Below, piece by piece: positions 44,225-56,640 of a DNA stretch of 64,000 nucleotides (position 1 is its first letter; the number at the start of each line of letters is the position of its first letter). The translations under genes and the position numbers were made by a program. The notes beneath the pieces were generated by a model that saw only the letters and a program-made list of their open reading frames with translations, ran no database searches and was not told the DNA's origin. The DNA is taken from assembly GCF_963676685.1 (NCBI RefSeq), contig NC_092355.1, forward strand, positions 74,925,176 to 74,989,175, written 5' to 3'. This stretch comes from Mytilus edulis. Its lineage: Eukaryota; Mollusca; Bivalvia; Mytilida; Mytilidae.

Positions 44225-45365
44225 TCTTTTATAGTAAAGTGGGAGGTTTGGCATGCCACAAAACCAGGTTCAATCCACTTTTACAATAAAATGCCTTGTA
44301 CCAAGTCAGAAAAATAGACATTGTAACATTATAGTTCGTTTCTATGCGTGTTACATTTAGATGTTGTGTTTCTGTTGTGTCGTAGTTATCCTATACTGAA
44401 CGGCTTTAGAAACGCAACACTAGATTATTTTTGTGGTATTTTTGAATGAATGTGTCCCCGTCAAAAGCGATGACTGCATGTTACAAACGCCAAAATAATT
44501 GTCAGAAAGGTCAGAAAAATCTGTCTGATATCTTTTGGGTTTATTTTATGCACCTTCTGGTTTTGCATTTGTTCAACCCATTAATTGGTTTTTGCAATTA
44601 TGCGGTTGGAACTTGAGGGCTTTTAAGGTTTTCCGTCAGTCGATTTTTTGGCAATTCAGTTGATGGAAACATTTTTGGCATGAATCTGTACTCAATGGCA
44701 CTCGGCAATTTGATAAGCAGTTGACGTTGCGGCCGTAAACCTGTCTGGCAGATGACGTTGCGTAATCAAATTCTGTTGACGTTTCATTGTCTCTAAACAT
44801 TTATCTGTTCATAAATGGCCAGCAACAAATCTTGTTTACTTGTATCGTTGTCGGAAGGACAGTAAGACGAGTTTCTGAAGTCATACAGCATGGTTGCAGC
44901 ACGTTTATGTTTTAATGTTTGCAGTATTCTTAAGGGGTAATTCAGTATTTTGTTTTTCAGTCTTGGTCAAATGGAGATGCAACATTTTTAAACTGGTTTA
45001 AGTGAGGCAAAGGATTGAAAGAACCGTTTCACAAAGCAAAACAACCGAAACAATCTTTCATGGGTCCAAAATTTCGCTTTAGGAAATTCGTTCGACTTCA
45101 AAAATTTGGTATGTTCAATAACCACAGATTAGTCAGATTTAGATTTTTTGTACGGAGAAAGAAGTATGATAAGCATGCAAAGTAGTTGTTGGAAAATTAA
45201 ACAAGATTTAGTTAAAAAAAAAATCAACAAAATGAGTGTTGCGTTTCGTTCAGTATATATTTGATACGTTTCCCTCAGTTTTTGTTTGTAACCCGGATTT
45301 GTTTTTTCTCTATCGATTTATGAATTTCGAACAGCGATTTACTACTGTTGCCTTTATTTAGTGGT
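44225..45365 (+). repeat. family HC fragment in segment T copy 2, interrupted
   Basis: The HC fragment runs from GGAGGTTTGGCATGCCAC to TTACTACTGTTGCCTTTATT and is split by the mariner-like element at 44394-45255. Copies at 28590 and 54800 are uninterrupted. Confidence 0.7.
44394..45255. mobile_element. 862 bp Tc1/mariner-like element, non-autonomous
   Basis: The left end TACTGAACGGCTTTAGAAAC and the inverted right end TACTGAACGAAACGCAACAC differ by a short insertion and then share AAACGCAACACT. TA flanks at 44392-44393 and 45256-45257. Two paralogues (28780 and 54960, TTCTCTTATGTTTGATAC in the latter) show the joined site with a single TA. No complete transposase frame is present. Confidence 0.8.
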
Positions 45366-45478
45366 ATAAACTAATTAGTATTTGGCGTATTAATAACAAC
45401 CAGATAACAAAAAAAGTTCAAGATCATTGTCTTGTGTTCAAAGATGTTGAACCTTTAGCTACTTTTAATAATTTACGT

Positions 45479-46078
45479 ATTTTGGCGTTAATATTGAGTC
45501 ACTGATAAGGTCTTTGCGTCGGAACTAAACACATTTATTCTAAAAACAGTTGTTGGCATGACACGGGTTATGTTCTTCTCATATATGATATGATGGTATG
45601 ATACTAAACCCCTAACGGGTAGGATTGTGCCTGATGTTCATATGATGAAATCATAATCTTTCAGTCAGTTTAATTGAAGTCTGGAGCTGGCATGTCAGTT
45701 AACTGCTAGTAGTCTGTTGTTATTTATGTATTATTGTCATTTTGTTTATTTTCTTTGGTTACATCTTCTGACATGAGACTCGGACTTCTCTTGTACTGAA
45801 TTTTAATGTGCGTATTGTTATGCGTTTACTTTTCTACATTTGTAAGAAGTATAGGGGGAGGGTTGAGATCGCAGAAACATGTTTAACCCCGCCGCATTTT
45901 TGCGCCTGTCCCAAGTCACAGAACTAGTATATATGTGTCTAGGGGCCAGCTGAAGGACGCCTCCGGGTGCGGGAATTTCTCGCTACATTGAAGACCTGTT
46001 GGTGACCTTCTGCTGTTGTTTTTTTTTATTTGGTCGGGTTGTTGTCTCTTTGACACATTCCCCATTTCCATTCTCAAT
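45479..46078 (+). mobile_element. 5'-truncated Penelope-like 3' tail with 7 bp target duplication
   Basis: Flanked by TTTACGT at 45472-45478 and 46079-46085. It contains AAGGTCTTTGCGTCGG, GGAACTAAACACATTTATT, GTTTAACCCCGCCGCA, GGGGCCAGCTGAAGGACGCC and terminal CATTTCCATTCTCAATT. These match, reversed, the 3' part of the insertion at 57023-58292. Segment T copies 1 and 3 lack it (28999 and 55185). Confidence 0.75.
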
Positions 46079-46860
46079 TTTACGTGTATAGACCAAGTAG
46101 ACGTAAAGAACAAATTTATTAAATACAATTTGTTAAACTGATTTTGGATAAATGATAATAAGATATATCACATAATGTAATATAAATCTGTTTTATATTT
46201 AAATTATCTAGTATAGTCGTTCATCATTGTTATTCCTTTTAAAACATTATTTAGATGATGTAGTTTTTTTATAACACTGAAACTTGATCATGTTGAAATT
46301 TAAATGTCATTTATAGTGAAAAAAGTAATAAGCCTATAGCAACAACATAAATCTCGTATTTTAATTTATGTATATGACCGAATTAAAGTTGAGCTGTTTG
46401 ATGTTTTTCCATTGCAAAGTTAGTTCGGCGAAAATATTAAGGTGGGTTTTCCATAAAATTGAATTTTGAAGTACTCATTAACATATGAAATACTTTGTAC
46501 CCGACACATTTATCTCAAATTAAGGAGAAATATTTAATAATTCTTGGTGTGATTGAAAATTGATTTTAGGAGTATGGCTTTGTTATTACAGATATCAAGT
46601 ACATATTATTATTCAAACATAGGTTGTCACGTATTAACTTCTTAAATTTAATTAATATAAATTTAATTATAGTGTTGGATACCTTTTTTTTAAATTTATG
46701 CACGTGCCGAATGTGTATTGATTTTGTTTTTGTTTTAGTTTTAAGAATGATCCCTTTCGTCTTGTACGGATGCATATGTCATAATGTAATTATCATTTAC
46801 TAAGACTAAATACTATATGATTTTTACTGTACGATAATAACACTAAAATAACGTGAACTC

Positions 46861-47029
46861 CATATTTTTTGAATTGGTGCTTAGCGGACTGATATGAAAA
46901 GTGTATTACATGTTTCGATTGTTATCACATGCTTTACCGTAACATTATCGCATGACATTCCAGTGATACTCAGCAAATTCCGGAAAAATATACCTCAATG
47001 CTACATTTTCAGCAGATAAAATATTGCAG
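46861..47029. other. unassigned spacer
   Basis: No feature recognised. Confidence 0.35.
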
Positions 47030-47400
47030 GCTTTTCCCATCTGGAATTTCTTAACAAAGGGTTGCTGCTCACAATAAAGCTATAAAACCAAGATTTCCTA
47101 GTCGAAATCACCCCGTCACATTTTACGAACGCAATCACCAGTTATTTGACCGTTATGGAAGATTGGAAAATTTTGCCAAGTATTTACAAATGACAAGATT
47201 TTTGTAAAAGTAAACGACGACGGACGCCAAGTGATGAGAAAAGCTCACTTGGCGCTTTAGGCCAGGTAAGCTAAAAAAAATCGGTATGTCACATTCGTGA
47301 AAAGTGAATGGAATTGTAGTTACGACATAAGGAACATATCCGATATCATTTTTGAGACGGTTATTCCATAACGGTAGTAAACTTATTAGAATCAAATTCC
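47030..47400. pseudogene. Penelope-like C-terminal scraps, second copy
   Basis: Paralogue of 30230-30600. The minus strand reads WNNRLKNDIGYVPYVVTTI, then FTFHECDIP, interrupted at 47278-47187 by the reversed start of the AGCTCACCTGGCC repeat, so the minus frame at 47153-47395 is a chimera. The plus-strand portion (47030-47160) matches the RT C-terminus. Confidence 0.6.
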
Positions 47401-48660
47401 TTAAAGCATAATTTCCAATAAGATTTGGAATTTTAGCTTAGAATGGATAAGCAGTTCAAATCTGTTGATGTTATGACAGAAGAATACAAAAAAGTATACA
47501 AAATCCTTTTGACAATGAACCAATGTGTATGTATTGAAAACAAATCAGAAATAAATGCATGAATTCTATGTTGACACTATCAATATATAAAATGTAGATT
47601 TGAACAGAAAAAAATCTAAATAAATGTATTGCCTTCACTAATCAGATGATCAAATACTTAAAATAAGAAAGAAACAGAATCTGTTTTCATTTCAGTTATG
47701 TCTTACATAGAAGGAGATTAACATTATTTTGCCCCATGTAGTAAATTGTACTCCATTTGTAGTTTTATAACCTGTGATTAGGGTGGTAATCAAGACAAAC
47801 ACATTAATGCATGCATGTCATTATAATCTTTAAAATTAGCTAAACTATTTAGTTATTCTCCTTTTTTATAAATTAAATTCTAGAGGAAACTTCCAACATT
47901 GAAAGTCACTATGTTATAATATACATATTTCAAGCTTAGTTCAGTCAGTTTGAAAGCAAAATTAATAAAAAAAAAAAAAAAAACTTCAATATATGTAAAT
48001 GACTGATGCAATGGGCTGTTATCTGTCATTCATGTTGAAAGCCGACGTTTCAAAATTGTTTGAATATTTCTGATCATCAGTAGGAGTTACCATTTGGAGA
48101 ACACCTGTCAACTTAAAATTGGGAAATTTATGAATGTCCACTATACATACGTTGAACAACATTATTGTGTTTAACTTTACTGTATGTTTTTGGTATATTT
48201 GTAACGTTTAATTGAAAGTAGTCGAAAAGTATCTTGTTTAATTGACAGTAGTCAAAAGTAATTTACTTACTTTTGATGAAGTACAACATCATCGATTACA
48301 CAAAGATTCTTTCAGTATTGCTCGTTCCAATCTATGCCACGTAACAATATCTAAATGTAAAAAAAAGAGTAATTATCTTCTGTTAGATTAATTGGTTTTA
48401 TTTGTTTTTTCTTTGAATTTACAATCGATTTTTCTATATGAATTTTTTTAAATTGTGTGATATTTCAAGATTTCGGAGTCCTTGTAAAGCTGACAACGAC
48501 TTTCAAATCCCGACTTGATACAGTCAGTTTCAAATGTAGAAAATGGTGGATTGAACCTGGTTTAATTGAGCGAAAACTCTCATTTGTATGATAGTCGCAT
48601 CAAATTCTATTATATTTACAACGATACATGTACAACAGCAGTCATTACTGTGTCACAATC
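47401..48660 (+). repeat. duplicated segment V, copy 2
   Basis: Collinear with 30601-31870. Poly-A tracts at 47968-47983 and 48666-48685 are private to this copy. Confidence 0.7.
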
Positions 48661-49332
48661 TGAATTAAAAAAAAAAAAAAAAAAAATATTAAACAAAGAA
48701 GCATAAAAAGCATTTATCAAATTTAAGAACAACCTTCATTGCTTACTTATACAGGATTGAAAAATAAAACTTTTTTTTAAAAGTATTTTCAGAAAAAGAC
48801 CGAGATTTCAAATTATTCAGAAGTTATTTAGAATTTTTTAAGAATCCACCACTACGCGAGTAAACAGTATCCAATATACTCTAATGTAGAGTCTCGTAGT
48901 TGACGTCACACAGAAAGAGACTTAACAAAATGTTGTCGTTCAAATTATTTGTATTATAAATAAACTCATCATAGATATCAGGATTGCTTTTTTTTTTTTT
49001 CGCCAGATGAAAAAAGTAAAAACACAAAAATACTGAACTCCGAGGAAAATTCAAAAGGAAAATCCAAAATCAAAAGGCAAAATCAAAAGTCCAAACAGAT
49101 CAAACGAATGGATAACAACTGTCATATTCCTGACTTGGTACAGGCATTTTCTAATGTAGAAAATGGTGGATTGAACCTGGTTTTATAGCTAGCTAAACCT
49201 CTCATTTGTATGACAGTCGCATCAAATTCCATTACATTGTCAACGATGCATAAACAAAACAAACATACTCAAAGAGTAAAAACGTCAAAATAGGGGTACA
49301 GCAGTCAATATTGTGTAATCATCTTAATATCA
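48661..49332. other. AT-rich sequence with a fragment of the TGGATTGAACCTGGTTT repeat
   Basis: 49130-49260 repeats 48500-48640 and 31720-31850 (AATGTAGAAAATGGTGGATT, CATTTGTATGACAGTCGCAT). This word also occurs inside family HC. Otherwise unassigned. Confidence 0.45.
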
Positions 49333-50035
49333 CTATAAAAACAACAAATGTAACGAAGAATCACAAAAGGCATACATCAAATTGAACATACTCATTTTGC
49401 TTTTCTAGTACCACTTAATTTATGTATATAAAGTCTCCCCGTAAAGGAAAGAAGGTTCTCATTGCTGGTGTAAAAATGCGCGTCTGAAATTCGTACAGCT
49501 AGACATAAAAATAATTTTGTCGTTCAAAGTTTGAAGGCATACATACATGCATCACTATAAAAACAACAAATGTAACGAAGAAGCACAACAAGGCATACAT
49601 CAAATTTAACATACTCATTTTGCTTTTCTTATACCACTTAATTTACCTATATAAAGTCTACCCGTAAAGGATAGAAGGTTTTTATTGGTGGTGTAAAAAT
49701 GCGTGTTTGAAATTCGAACAGGTAGACATAAAAATAATTTTGTCGTTCAAAGTATGAAGGCATACATACATGCATAGTCACGTAAAGTTGATATAACAAA
49801 CAACAGACTCAACAGTAAATGTAATAATAATAAATAAAATAATGTGTGGTTCAAAGTATGACGGGGATACATACGTACAGTTTCACGTCAAATGTATAAC
49901 ATAAAAAACAGACTCACCAGAAAAAAGTATTATTATTGAATAAAATAATTTTGTCATTCATAGTATGTCAAGATCCATAAGCAAGAGTAATTTAAGTAAA
50001 TGAAATAATTTTGTCGTTCAAAGTATGATGTTTTT
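49333..50035 (+). repeat. 221 bp tandem repeat with degenerate extensions
   Basis: AACAACAAATGTAACGAAG at 49341 and 49562 marks two close copies (period 221). The word AATAATTTTGTCGTTCAAAG recurs at about 49510, 49733 and 50010 with decayed versions at 49840 and 49945, giving at least four partial units. Non-coding. Confidence 0.75.
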
Positions 50036-50504
50036 ATATAACCACAGAGTCAATTCAAAAGAATATCTCAAAAATTGACTTAACAGTACAAGTAATATCA
50101 ATAAAGACCAATAAAAGAATACTATTACACGTTATTAAGATGTAACCAACGTCAGTACGCAAAATCTATACTTCAAGACCATCCTGTTACCTAGTCTTTA
50201 TCTTCCTCCTCTAGCAGGAGCTTCGCTTCTATAGCGTAATTCCAATTTGCACCCTTATTTGCACCCTAACCCTTACACACGGGGCACTCATAAAATCAGT
50301 ATACGTAGGTAGTTGTTATAATAATTTATATAACCGTAACATATATACAGCATGCGGACTAATCCATCACCATGTAAACGTAGTTAACTATATATCTTAC
50401 ACAGTCCAATCGTTTCATAGCCGGATCACTATTATATCTCCATATAACATAGTGTTATAGACTATAATTAAAATATTCCTGCCCTCGCAATAGCATTTAC
50501 TGTT
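50036..50504. other. unassigned sequence
   Basis: Slightly richer in CT (CTTTATCTTCCTCCTCTAGC). No gene or repeat recognised. Confidence 0.35.
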
Positions 50505-51125
50505 CAAAACACTGTCCTTGGTATCTTTAAAATCTAAAAAACGTTTCACTGTCCATCTGGTATTATTTGTGAAGTTGATACGGAATATTTATCAACGAGT
50601 TTTGGGTATCTTCCGATGAACATTTTTAGAAAAAGGACGAGGCGTTTTTTGACATACCCCTGGTTCCTCAACTTTCTGCTCAGACACTGGTGACGTTTTA
50701 CAAAGTCTGAATAGGAGCTGCAAGCTCTTGAATACCTAATAAGTTGGGAAATGTATATTCCATATGCAGACGAAGTTGGTATATTACTACTAAGGTGGGG
50801 GAAATTGATAATTTCAAAATTAAAGTCGTCTCACTTGTCATAGATTCTGGTACTGAGATGACTATGTATGTCAAATTCGAGGTATAAGTCTAAAAATGAG
50901 GCGGAGGAAGCCGTGTCTATGGTCTCTTTAATTTCTAGTTCTGGTGGGTATATTAATGGAACCCAATCAGAAAAGTTCGGATTGTTAATGGAAAGAACAT
51001 CATCAATATATCTGAAAGTGAAATTAAATAACCTGGCTTCTTTGATCTTCTTGTTTTTAACAAGTGTCTGAAGGAACTCCGATTCGTATGAAAATAAGAA
51101 GAGGTCGGCAAGGAGAGGCGCATAT
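50505..51125 (-). pseudogene. Penelope-like RT fragment, best-preserved copy
   Basis: On the minus strand one frame runs almost unbroken: APLLADLFLFSYESEFLQTL, VKNKKIKEARLFNFTFRYID, then DVLSINNPNFSDWVPLIYPP and ELEIKETIDTASSASFLDLY. Then LEFDIHSHLSTRIYDK, one stop, DDFNFEIINFPHLSSNIPTS, SAYGIYISQLIRYSRACSSY, SDFVKRHQCLSRKLRNQGYV, and onward to VDKYSVSTSQIIPD. It carries the catalytic YIDD and the FLDLYLEFD block. The N-terminal RT half, the VGIPMGTN box start and the endonuclease are absent, so the copy is truncated. A single internal stop makes it the least decayed RT here, and probably younger than the 12.7 and 36.8 kb copies. Confidence 0.8.
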
Positions 51126-51790
51126 TCTCAATTGATATAATATTGCATCCATCCCAAATGGAAATGTTTGTATTTGTTATGATCTATATATATATTTTGT
51201 TCATTAACATCTAGATATTTACTACAGTCGATTTAAATCTATATTTTACCACAAAAAGGATGAGTTTAGTTAGTGAACTGTGAATATGTCATTTTTAATA
51301 TGAAAATTATATAATATTTCCTCCATATGCAGTTTATAATTTCCAGTGGGAGTAACATTCCAAAGCCTAATATAATGTTTGAGAAAAAAGTTGATGATCA
51401 AGTGTTTCTTATAGTTAAATTGAGGGAATACTATCGTTTACTTTCGTGTGCCATCAGTCCATCTTTTTGTTCTTTCTTTGCGTTTGACAACACGAAATGA
51501 GAGTTGGTTACCAATTTCCTATATTCAACGAGAAGAAAAACAAGACAATGTATGTTTATAACCTTCTTGAGGAGATTGAATCATACCTTGTTGTCGATCG
51601 CGTTTTTACTACTCATGTTTACATGTAATAAGTTGTGTGATGTGGATTTTTATTGACTTTCGTCGTTAACCTTTTTTGCTAGGTACTTTCTGTGTGTCTT
51701 CTTTGACTGATGAATGTTTTCACTATCCCCTTTGTACACTTTACTACTTCGTATGACAAATCTACTTAACCAATGTTCTTCTCCTTGTTA
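51126..51790 (+). repeat. diverged relic shared with the segment S head
   Basis: 51430-51690 resembles 25215-25455 and 14995-15205 (GTGCCATCAGTCC, CAACACGAAATGAGAGTTG, AGAAAAACAAGA, TACCTTGTTGTCGATCGCG). In one frame it reads EKKNKTMYVYNLLEEIESYL to a stop, comparable to EQKNKSKVLRTLLEHIKLYL at 25294. This may be a relic of a coding exon. The rest is unassigned. Confidence 0.45.
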
Positions 51791-51794
51791 CTAA

Positions 51795-52150
51795 ATTTAT
51801 AATGTGGAACGCCAGACGCACATTTTGTCTTTAAAATACGACTCATCAGTGACTCTTAGATCAAAATACTCAGAAAAACAAACAAGTACAAATTTAAAGA
51901 GCATTTAGGAAAAACAATTCCCAAAAAGTTGTTCCAAATACGCTAAGAATATACATGCCGTGGATAAAAAAAAATGTGTTTCGAATAATAATACTTTTTT
52001 CAAAATCTATAAAAAATGACCGTTCAAATGATGTTGTTGTGCTGACTATTGGGTTGGTGATACCCTTCGGGACGAAAAATTCACTAGCAATAGCATCGAC
52101 CCAGTGGTGTAAATAGTTATAACAGCTACCAGGCTTATAAATTAAATTAA
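51795..52150 (-). mobile_element. retrozyme-like repeat, minus strand, single unit
   Basis: The reverse complement follows the order of 13178-13805: TGGGTCGATGCTATTGC, a GGGTATCACCAACCCAATA word, then the hammerhead at the left end. Sequence similarity is lower than for the other copies (an older insertion). No target duplication was found. Confidence 0.7.
51809..51855 (-). ncRNA. hammerhead ribozyme motif, copy d (G12 lost)
   Basis: On the minus strand GAGUCA, CUGAUGA (51849-51843), a stem II region GUC...GAC with a longer loop, AAA in place of GAA (51826-51824), AUGUGCGU, cleavage base C at 51815, then UGGCGU. Stem I pairs over four positions. G12 is A, so it should be inactive. Confidence 0.7.
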
Positions 52151-53990
52151 ATCCACGATTTGTTAGGAAAATACCTCTACCCTAATCAGGATTTCTCTAC
52201 TTAATCAGGATTTTGTCAGTTTCAATGGACTTTCCCATTTTTTCAAATTTACTTTTTAGTTGTTTTTTTATCAGAATATTTGTAGTTAACTTGTATTAAT
52301 GTTATTAACAGACAACAAGCTAGATACTTCGCCAAGCAGATAACTTATCGTAATTTTGGAATGAAGAATCTATTTATTACATCCTTGGATGAAGTTGTAC
52401 TTTAACGTATTTATCCTTTAGAAAATATAGCTTGTTTATGACCTTGAAGCTAGATCGTCATTAAAAGTAAATGTCATTGTGAGTATGAAATAAAGACTGG
52501 TAGCGACAAAATTAACATCGAATAAACATCGTATGCTAAGTTATGTATCTGATCGAATTAAAGTGCAGATGTCGGTTCTCTGTAAAGTTCATTTACATAT
52601 AAAAATACTTTGTACCCGAATAACTTATCCCAAACCTTGAGAACTATTATAAAATGCTTGTTGTGATTTAAATTTTTATTTTTGGTCAATGACATTGGAA
52701 TGTCAAATATTGCAATGTTTGATCTTCTCACATGATGTTTCTTGTTTCCTTATATGTTGTTTGTTTTATTGTACTACTCATGTTCAATATGAAAGTGGAA
52801 AATGTTGTGTTTTTTGTTGTTTTATTTACACACGTATCAGTTATTTTCAGTTTTAAAGATATATTGATTTAGGTTCGTCTTGTACGGACGCTTATTTCTT
52901 GTTTTTGTTTATGGGGAAATTAATGCTACCTATACGGCTGGATGTCAACCCCTTTACAATCCGTTTTTTTTTTTATTATAAAGATAACAATTGTATCGTT
53001 CCAGATTTGCATTTTTACAATCACATCCTAATATTTAAAAATCTGATGCCTCGTACAAAAATTACATAGTTTATAAAAATCAAAAGAACAACAATTATTG
53101 CAAACCGTACAAAGAACCAGAGCTCAGTAAAGGGATACATTACTAACTGAAGAACAATTTGCTTTCGATATGAATGTCAAATATAAAACAGAAAATTCGT
53201 GATTCAAGGTTAGAATTTCGATTATGAGTATATGTATTATACATGTATGTATGCGTAACATAATATATTCCTCTAAGAGGATAGGTAAAGGGAAATTTAG
53301 CTTCAGGCCTTGTCGACGATACTTGATATAGATGGACCAAGCCCCGTGGACATGGACAATCCGTCAACCATCCGGAACCAGATGAGGGGATGAAGGGGTG
53401 TTTCTTTTTTCAAAAAGTTTACCATCTAATGCATAACATTACACTTATTATGGTTCACATGCATGAATTTTAACAACAAATACATAGTTAAATACATGGT
53501 GAAATAAACAGAAGAGTGTGACATACAATTTAATTTGGAATGTATAATCTCGTTATAACATCCTTTGTTGACCTTGTACTTAAACTTATTTAACCTTAGT
53601 AACCAAAAATAACTTGTTTACCACATTGAAACCAGATTGTATTCACATCTAATTGTCATTGATAGTGAGAAATACAGACCGAACGCTACAAAATAAATAT
53701 CGTATGTTAAGGTATGTTAAGGTATGTATATGACCGAATTAAAGTGCAGATGTTTGACGAATTTTATTACAAAGTTAGTTGGGATTTCCTTTCAGTTCAT
53801 ATACATATAAAGTACTTTTTACCCTATTAATTTATTTTAAACTTTAAGAAATATTTTAAAATTTTTGTTGTGATTTTGACCAATTAAATATTGCATTGTT
53901 GAATCTTCAGACATCAGTTATTTTTATATAATACTTTTCCTCTATAAAACTGCTCCTGTTTATAAAATACTGTAAAATGTTGTTTTTCAT
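52151..53990 (+). repeat. CTTTGTACCCGA-family units and a segment S head fragment
   Basis: 52190-52720 matches 31910-32400; 53000-53140 resembles the T segment start; 53450-53990 matches 42870-43394. At 53280-53400 a 120 bp piece matches the S head (GGGAAATTTAGCTTCAGGCC, GATGGACCAAGCCCCGTGGA), carrying the third copy of the AKGNLA-type frame. Confidence 0.6.
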
Positions 53991-55900
53991 TATACACGAT
54001 CAAATTTGTCCTTTTTGAGTTTTTTTCAGTTTTAACGATATATTGATCTAGGTTCGTTTTGTACGGATACTTAATTATTATTTTAAAAGAAATGCTTTAA
54101 AGACAGCTTGATGTGATCCATCCCCATTTAAAAGTCCGTATTCGTTTTAAAACAAATTTGATCCGATTAAAATTTTTCTAATTTTGAGTTTGTTTTGATT
54201 ATAAAAGTAACAATGGTATCGTATCAGATTTCTATTTTGGCAATTATGTCCTAATATTAAAAAATATGTAACCTAGTACAAACGTTAATTAATTATTAAT
54301 AAAAAAAATAAGAAACAAAATTATTGCAAACCGTACATAGTACCAACATTAAAGGGACACACTACTAACAGCAGAATAAGAAGGTTTCGATATGAATGTT
54401 AAATACAAAACAGTAAACTAATGCAAGAAAGTATTCCGATATCTTGTTTAACGAATTATAGTTGCACTCACCTCACTTAATTGGTTGGACACACGCCAGT
54501 TGAATCTGTCGTTATTAGTTTTGTATTGGGTTTAATTTCTATCAACTGTTTAAAACAATTTGTGATAGTCCTGTGTATATATGAATTGTATGTAATTTTT
54601 AATAATATTGTCCCAAGATATCGTTTTATCCTATCAGTCCTGTAGACAGATGTTTAAGTGGATAATTTACCATGAAAACCTTGTCCAAATTCTCTCTTCG
54701 TATCGCCCTTTTGTCAGTTACTCGCGATTCAAAGGTTCGAATTGAAGCTATGATTTTTTGTAAGTGTAATATAATTCTTCCCCTAATTCAACTTCTTTTA
54801 TATTAAAGCGAGAGGTTTGGCATGCCACAAAACCAGATTAGATCCAGCATTTGTTTCTTAAAATACCCTATACCAAGTCAGAAAAATAGCCATTGTTACA
54901 TTATAGTTCGTTTCTATATGTGTTACATTTCGTTTTTGTGTTTATGTTGTGTCGGAGTTCTCTTATGTTTGATACCTTTTCCCTCAGTTTTTGTTTGTAA
55001 CCCGGATTTGTTTTTTCGCTATCGATTTAGGAATTTCCAACAGCGGTATACTACTGTTGCTTTTATTTAGTGGTATAAATTAATTAATATTTGGCGTATT
55101 AATAACAACCAGGATAACAAAAAAAAAGTTAAAGATCACTGTCTTGTGTAGAGAGATGTTGAACCTTAAGCTACTTTTAATAATTCACTTGTAAAGACGT
55201 AAAGAACAAAATTATTTAATACCATTGTGTTAAACTGATTGTGGGTAAATGATAATAAAATATATCACATAATGTAATAACAATCTGTTTTATACTAAAA
55301 TTATCCGGTATACTTATCTCTCCTTCATCATTGTTATTACTTGTAAACATATCATTTAGATGATGTAGCTTGTTCATAACATTGAAACTTGATCATGTTA
55401 AGATTTAAATGTCAGTTATAGTGAAAAAAGAAATAATCTTATATTAATTTATGTATCTGACCGAATTAAAGTACAGGTGCTTGACGATTTTCCATTGTAA
55501 AGATAGTTCGGCGAAAACATTTAGGTGGGATTTCCATAAAGTTTAATTTCAGAGTACTCATTCACATTTGGCTTACTTTGTACCCGAATAATTTATATTA
55601 AACTGAGTAGAAATATTTGATAATTCTTGGTGTGATTGAAATTCAATTGATGGAGAATAGCTTTGCAATGTCAGATATCCATAAACTTTAGACATGAGTT
55701 GTAACGTATCATTAACTATTTAAATCATATTGATACTGCTTTAAATGTAATCATAGTGTTAGATGTATTTTTTTAAATAACATGTATGCATGTATCAAAC
55801 GTGTATTGATGTTGTACCAGTTTTTATGGGACTAAACATCTCGTTTATTCTTGTACAGACGTATATGTTTTGATTTCGTTAATCACAGGAAAATGGTGTA
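53991..55900 (+). repeat. duplicated segment T, copy 3
   Basis: Matches 27441-29880 without any of the later insertions, so it serves as the empty-site reference. The family HC fragment is at 54800-55070. Non-coding. Confidence 0.75.
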
Positions 55901-56640
55901 TATACATTTAGTCGGGTTGATTTATTTCCATGTTAATGTCCACACATCATAATCTAACACCAACGTTGAAGAGTTTTTGAAATCCTGAAGAACCATTTCT
56001 ATTGTCAAGCCAAACAATATGTTGATTTGATAAACCTAAGATACATGAATAACGTATGTAAATAAAATCAATGATTTTATCCGTACCCCTCCCCCTCTTT
56101 TCCAATTTGTAGACGCAAAGAACAAAGCTAATGTTTACACAATTGTTAGACTGATTGTTATAGTTTTATTTTGTTACTTCTTAAAGATAAAGCAGTAAGC
56201 AAAATGAAATTTGTTAAGTCATCATGATTAAATAAATCTAATAATGTAATATAAATCTGTTTTATTTTGTAATCATCGGGGATGCTATTTCAGTCGTATG
56301 TCATACTTTAAATAACTTATTCTTTAGAAAATACATAAATATATAGTTTTGTTTCACAAAGAAACCCTATAGTTCTTAATGATAAATGTCATCAAATGTA
56401 AAAGTATTCTGCTTGATAGCAGTCCTATACATATCTAATGATTGTACTAGGTAAACCACCTGAAAAACGCGATTTACATTTAACATAAATCGTTATCGTA
56501 CGAACGAAAGGACAATTTCGTAGTTTATATTTATTCTGATGTTTCCGTAAAAATTTATAAAGATATTATTTTGAAGAGAATCAGTTTTTTTTTTCTTTAA
56601 GTTTTTTTTACCGTAATCATACTTTTTTGCACATTTAAAC
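55901..56640 (+). repeat. duplicated segment preceding the Penelope-like relic
   Basis: 56285-56640 matches 33120-33490 (CATACTTTAAATAACTTATTC, GAAACCCTATAGTT). 55901-56280 is not assigned. Confidence 0.5.

Larger units (their letters stand above)
43395..46860 (+). repeat. duplicated segment T, copy 2
   Basis: Second copy of 27441-29880. It carries two insertions the others lack (44394-45255 and 45479-46078) and lacks the one at 27638-27985. No gene. Confidence 0.75.
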
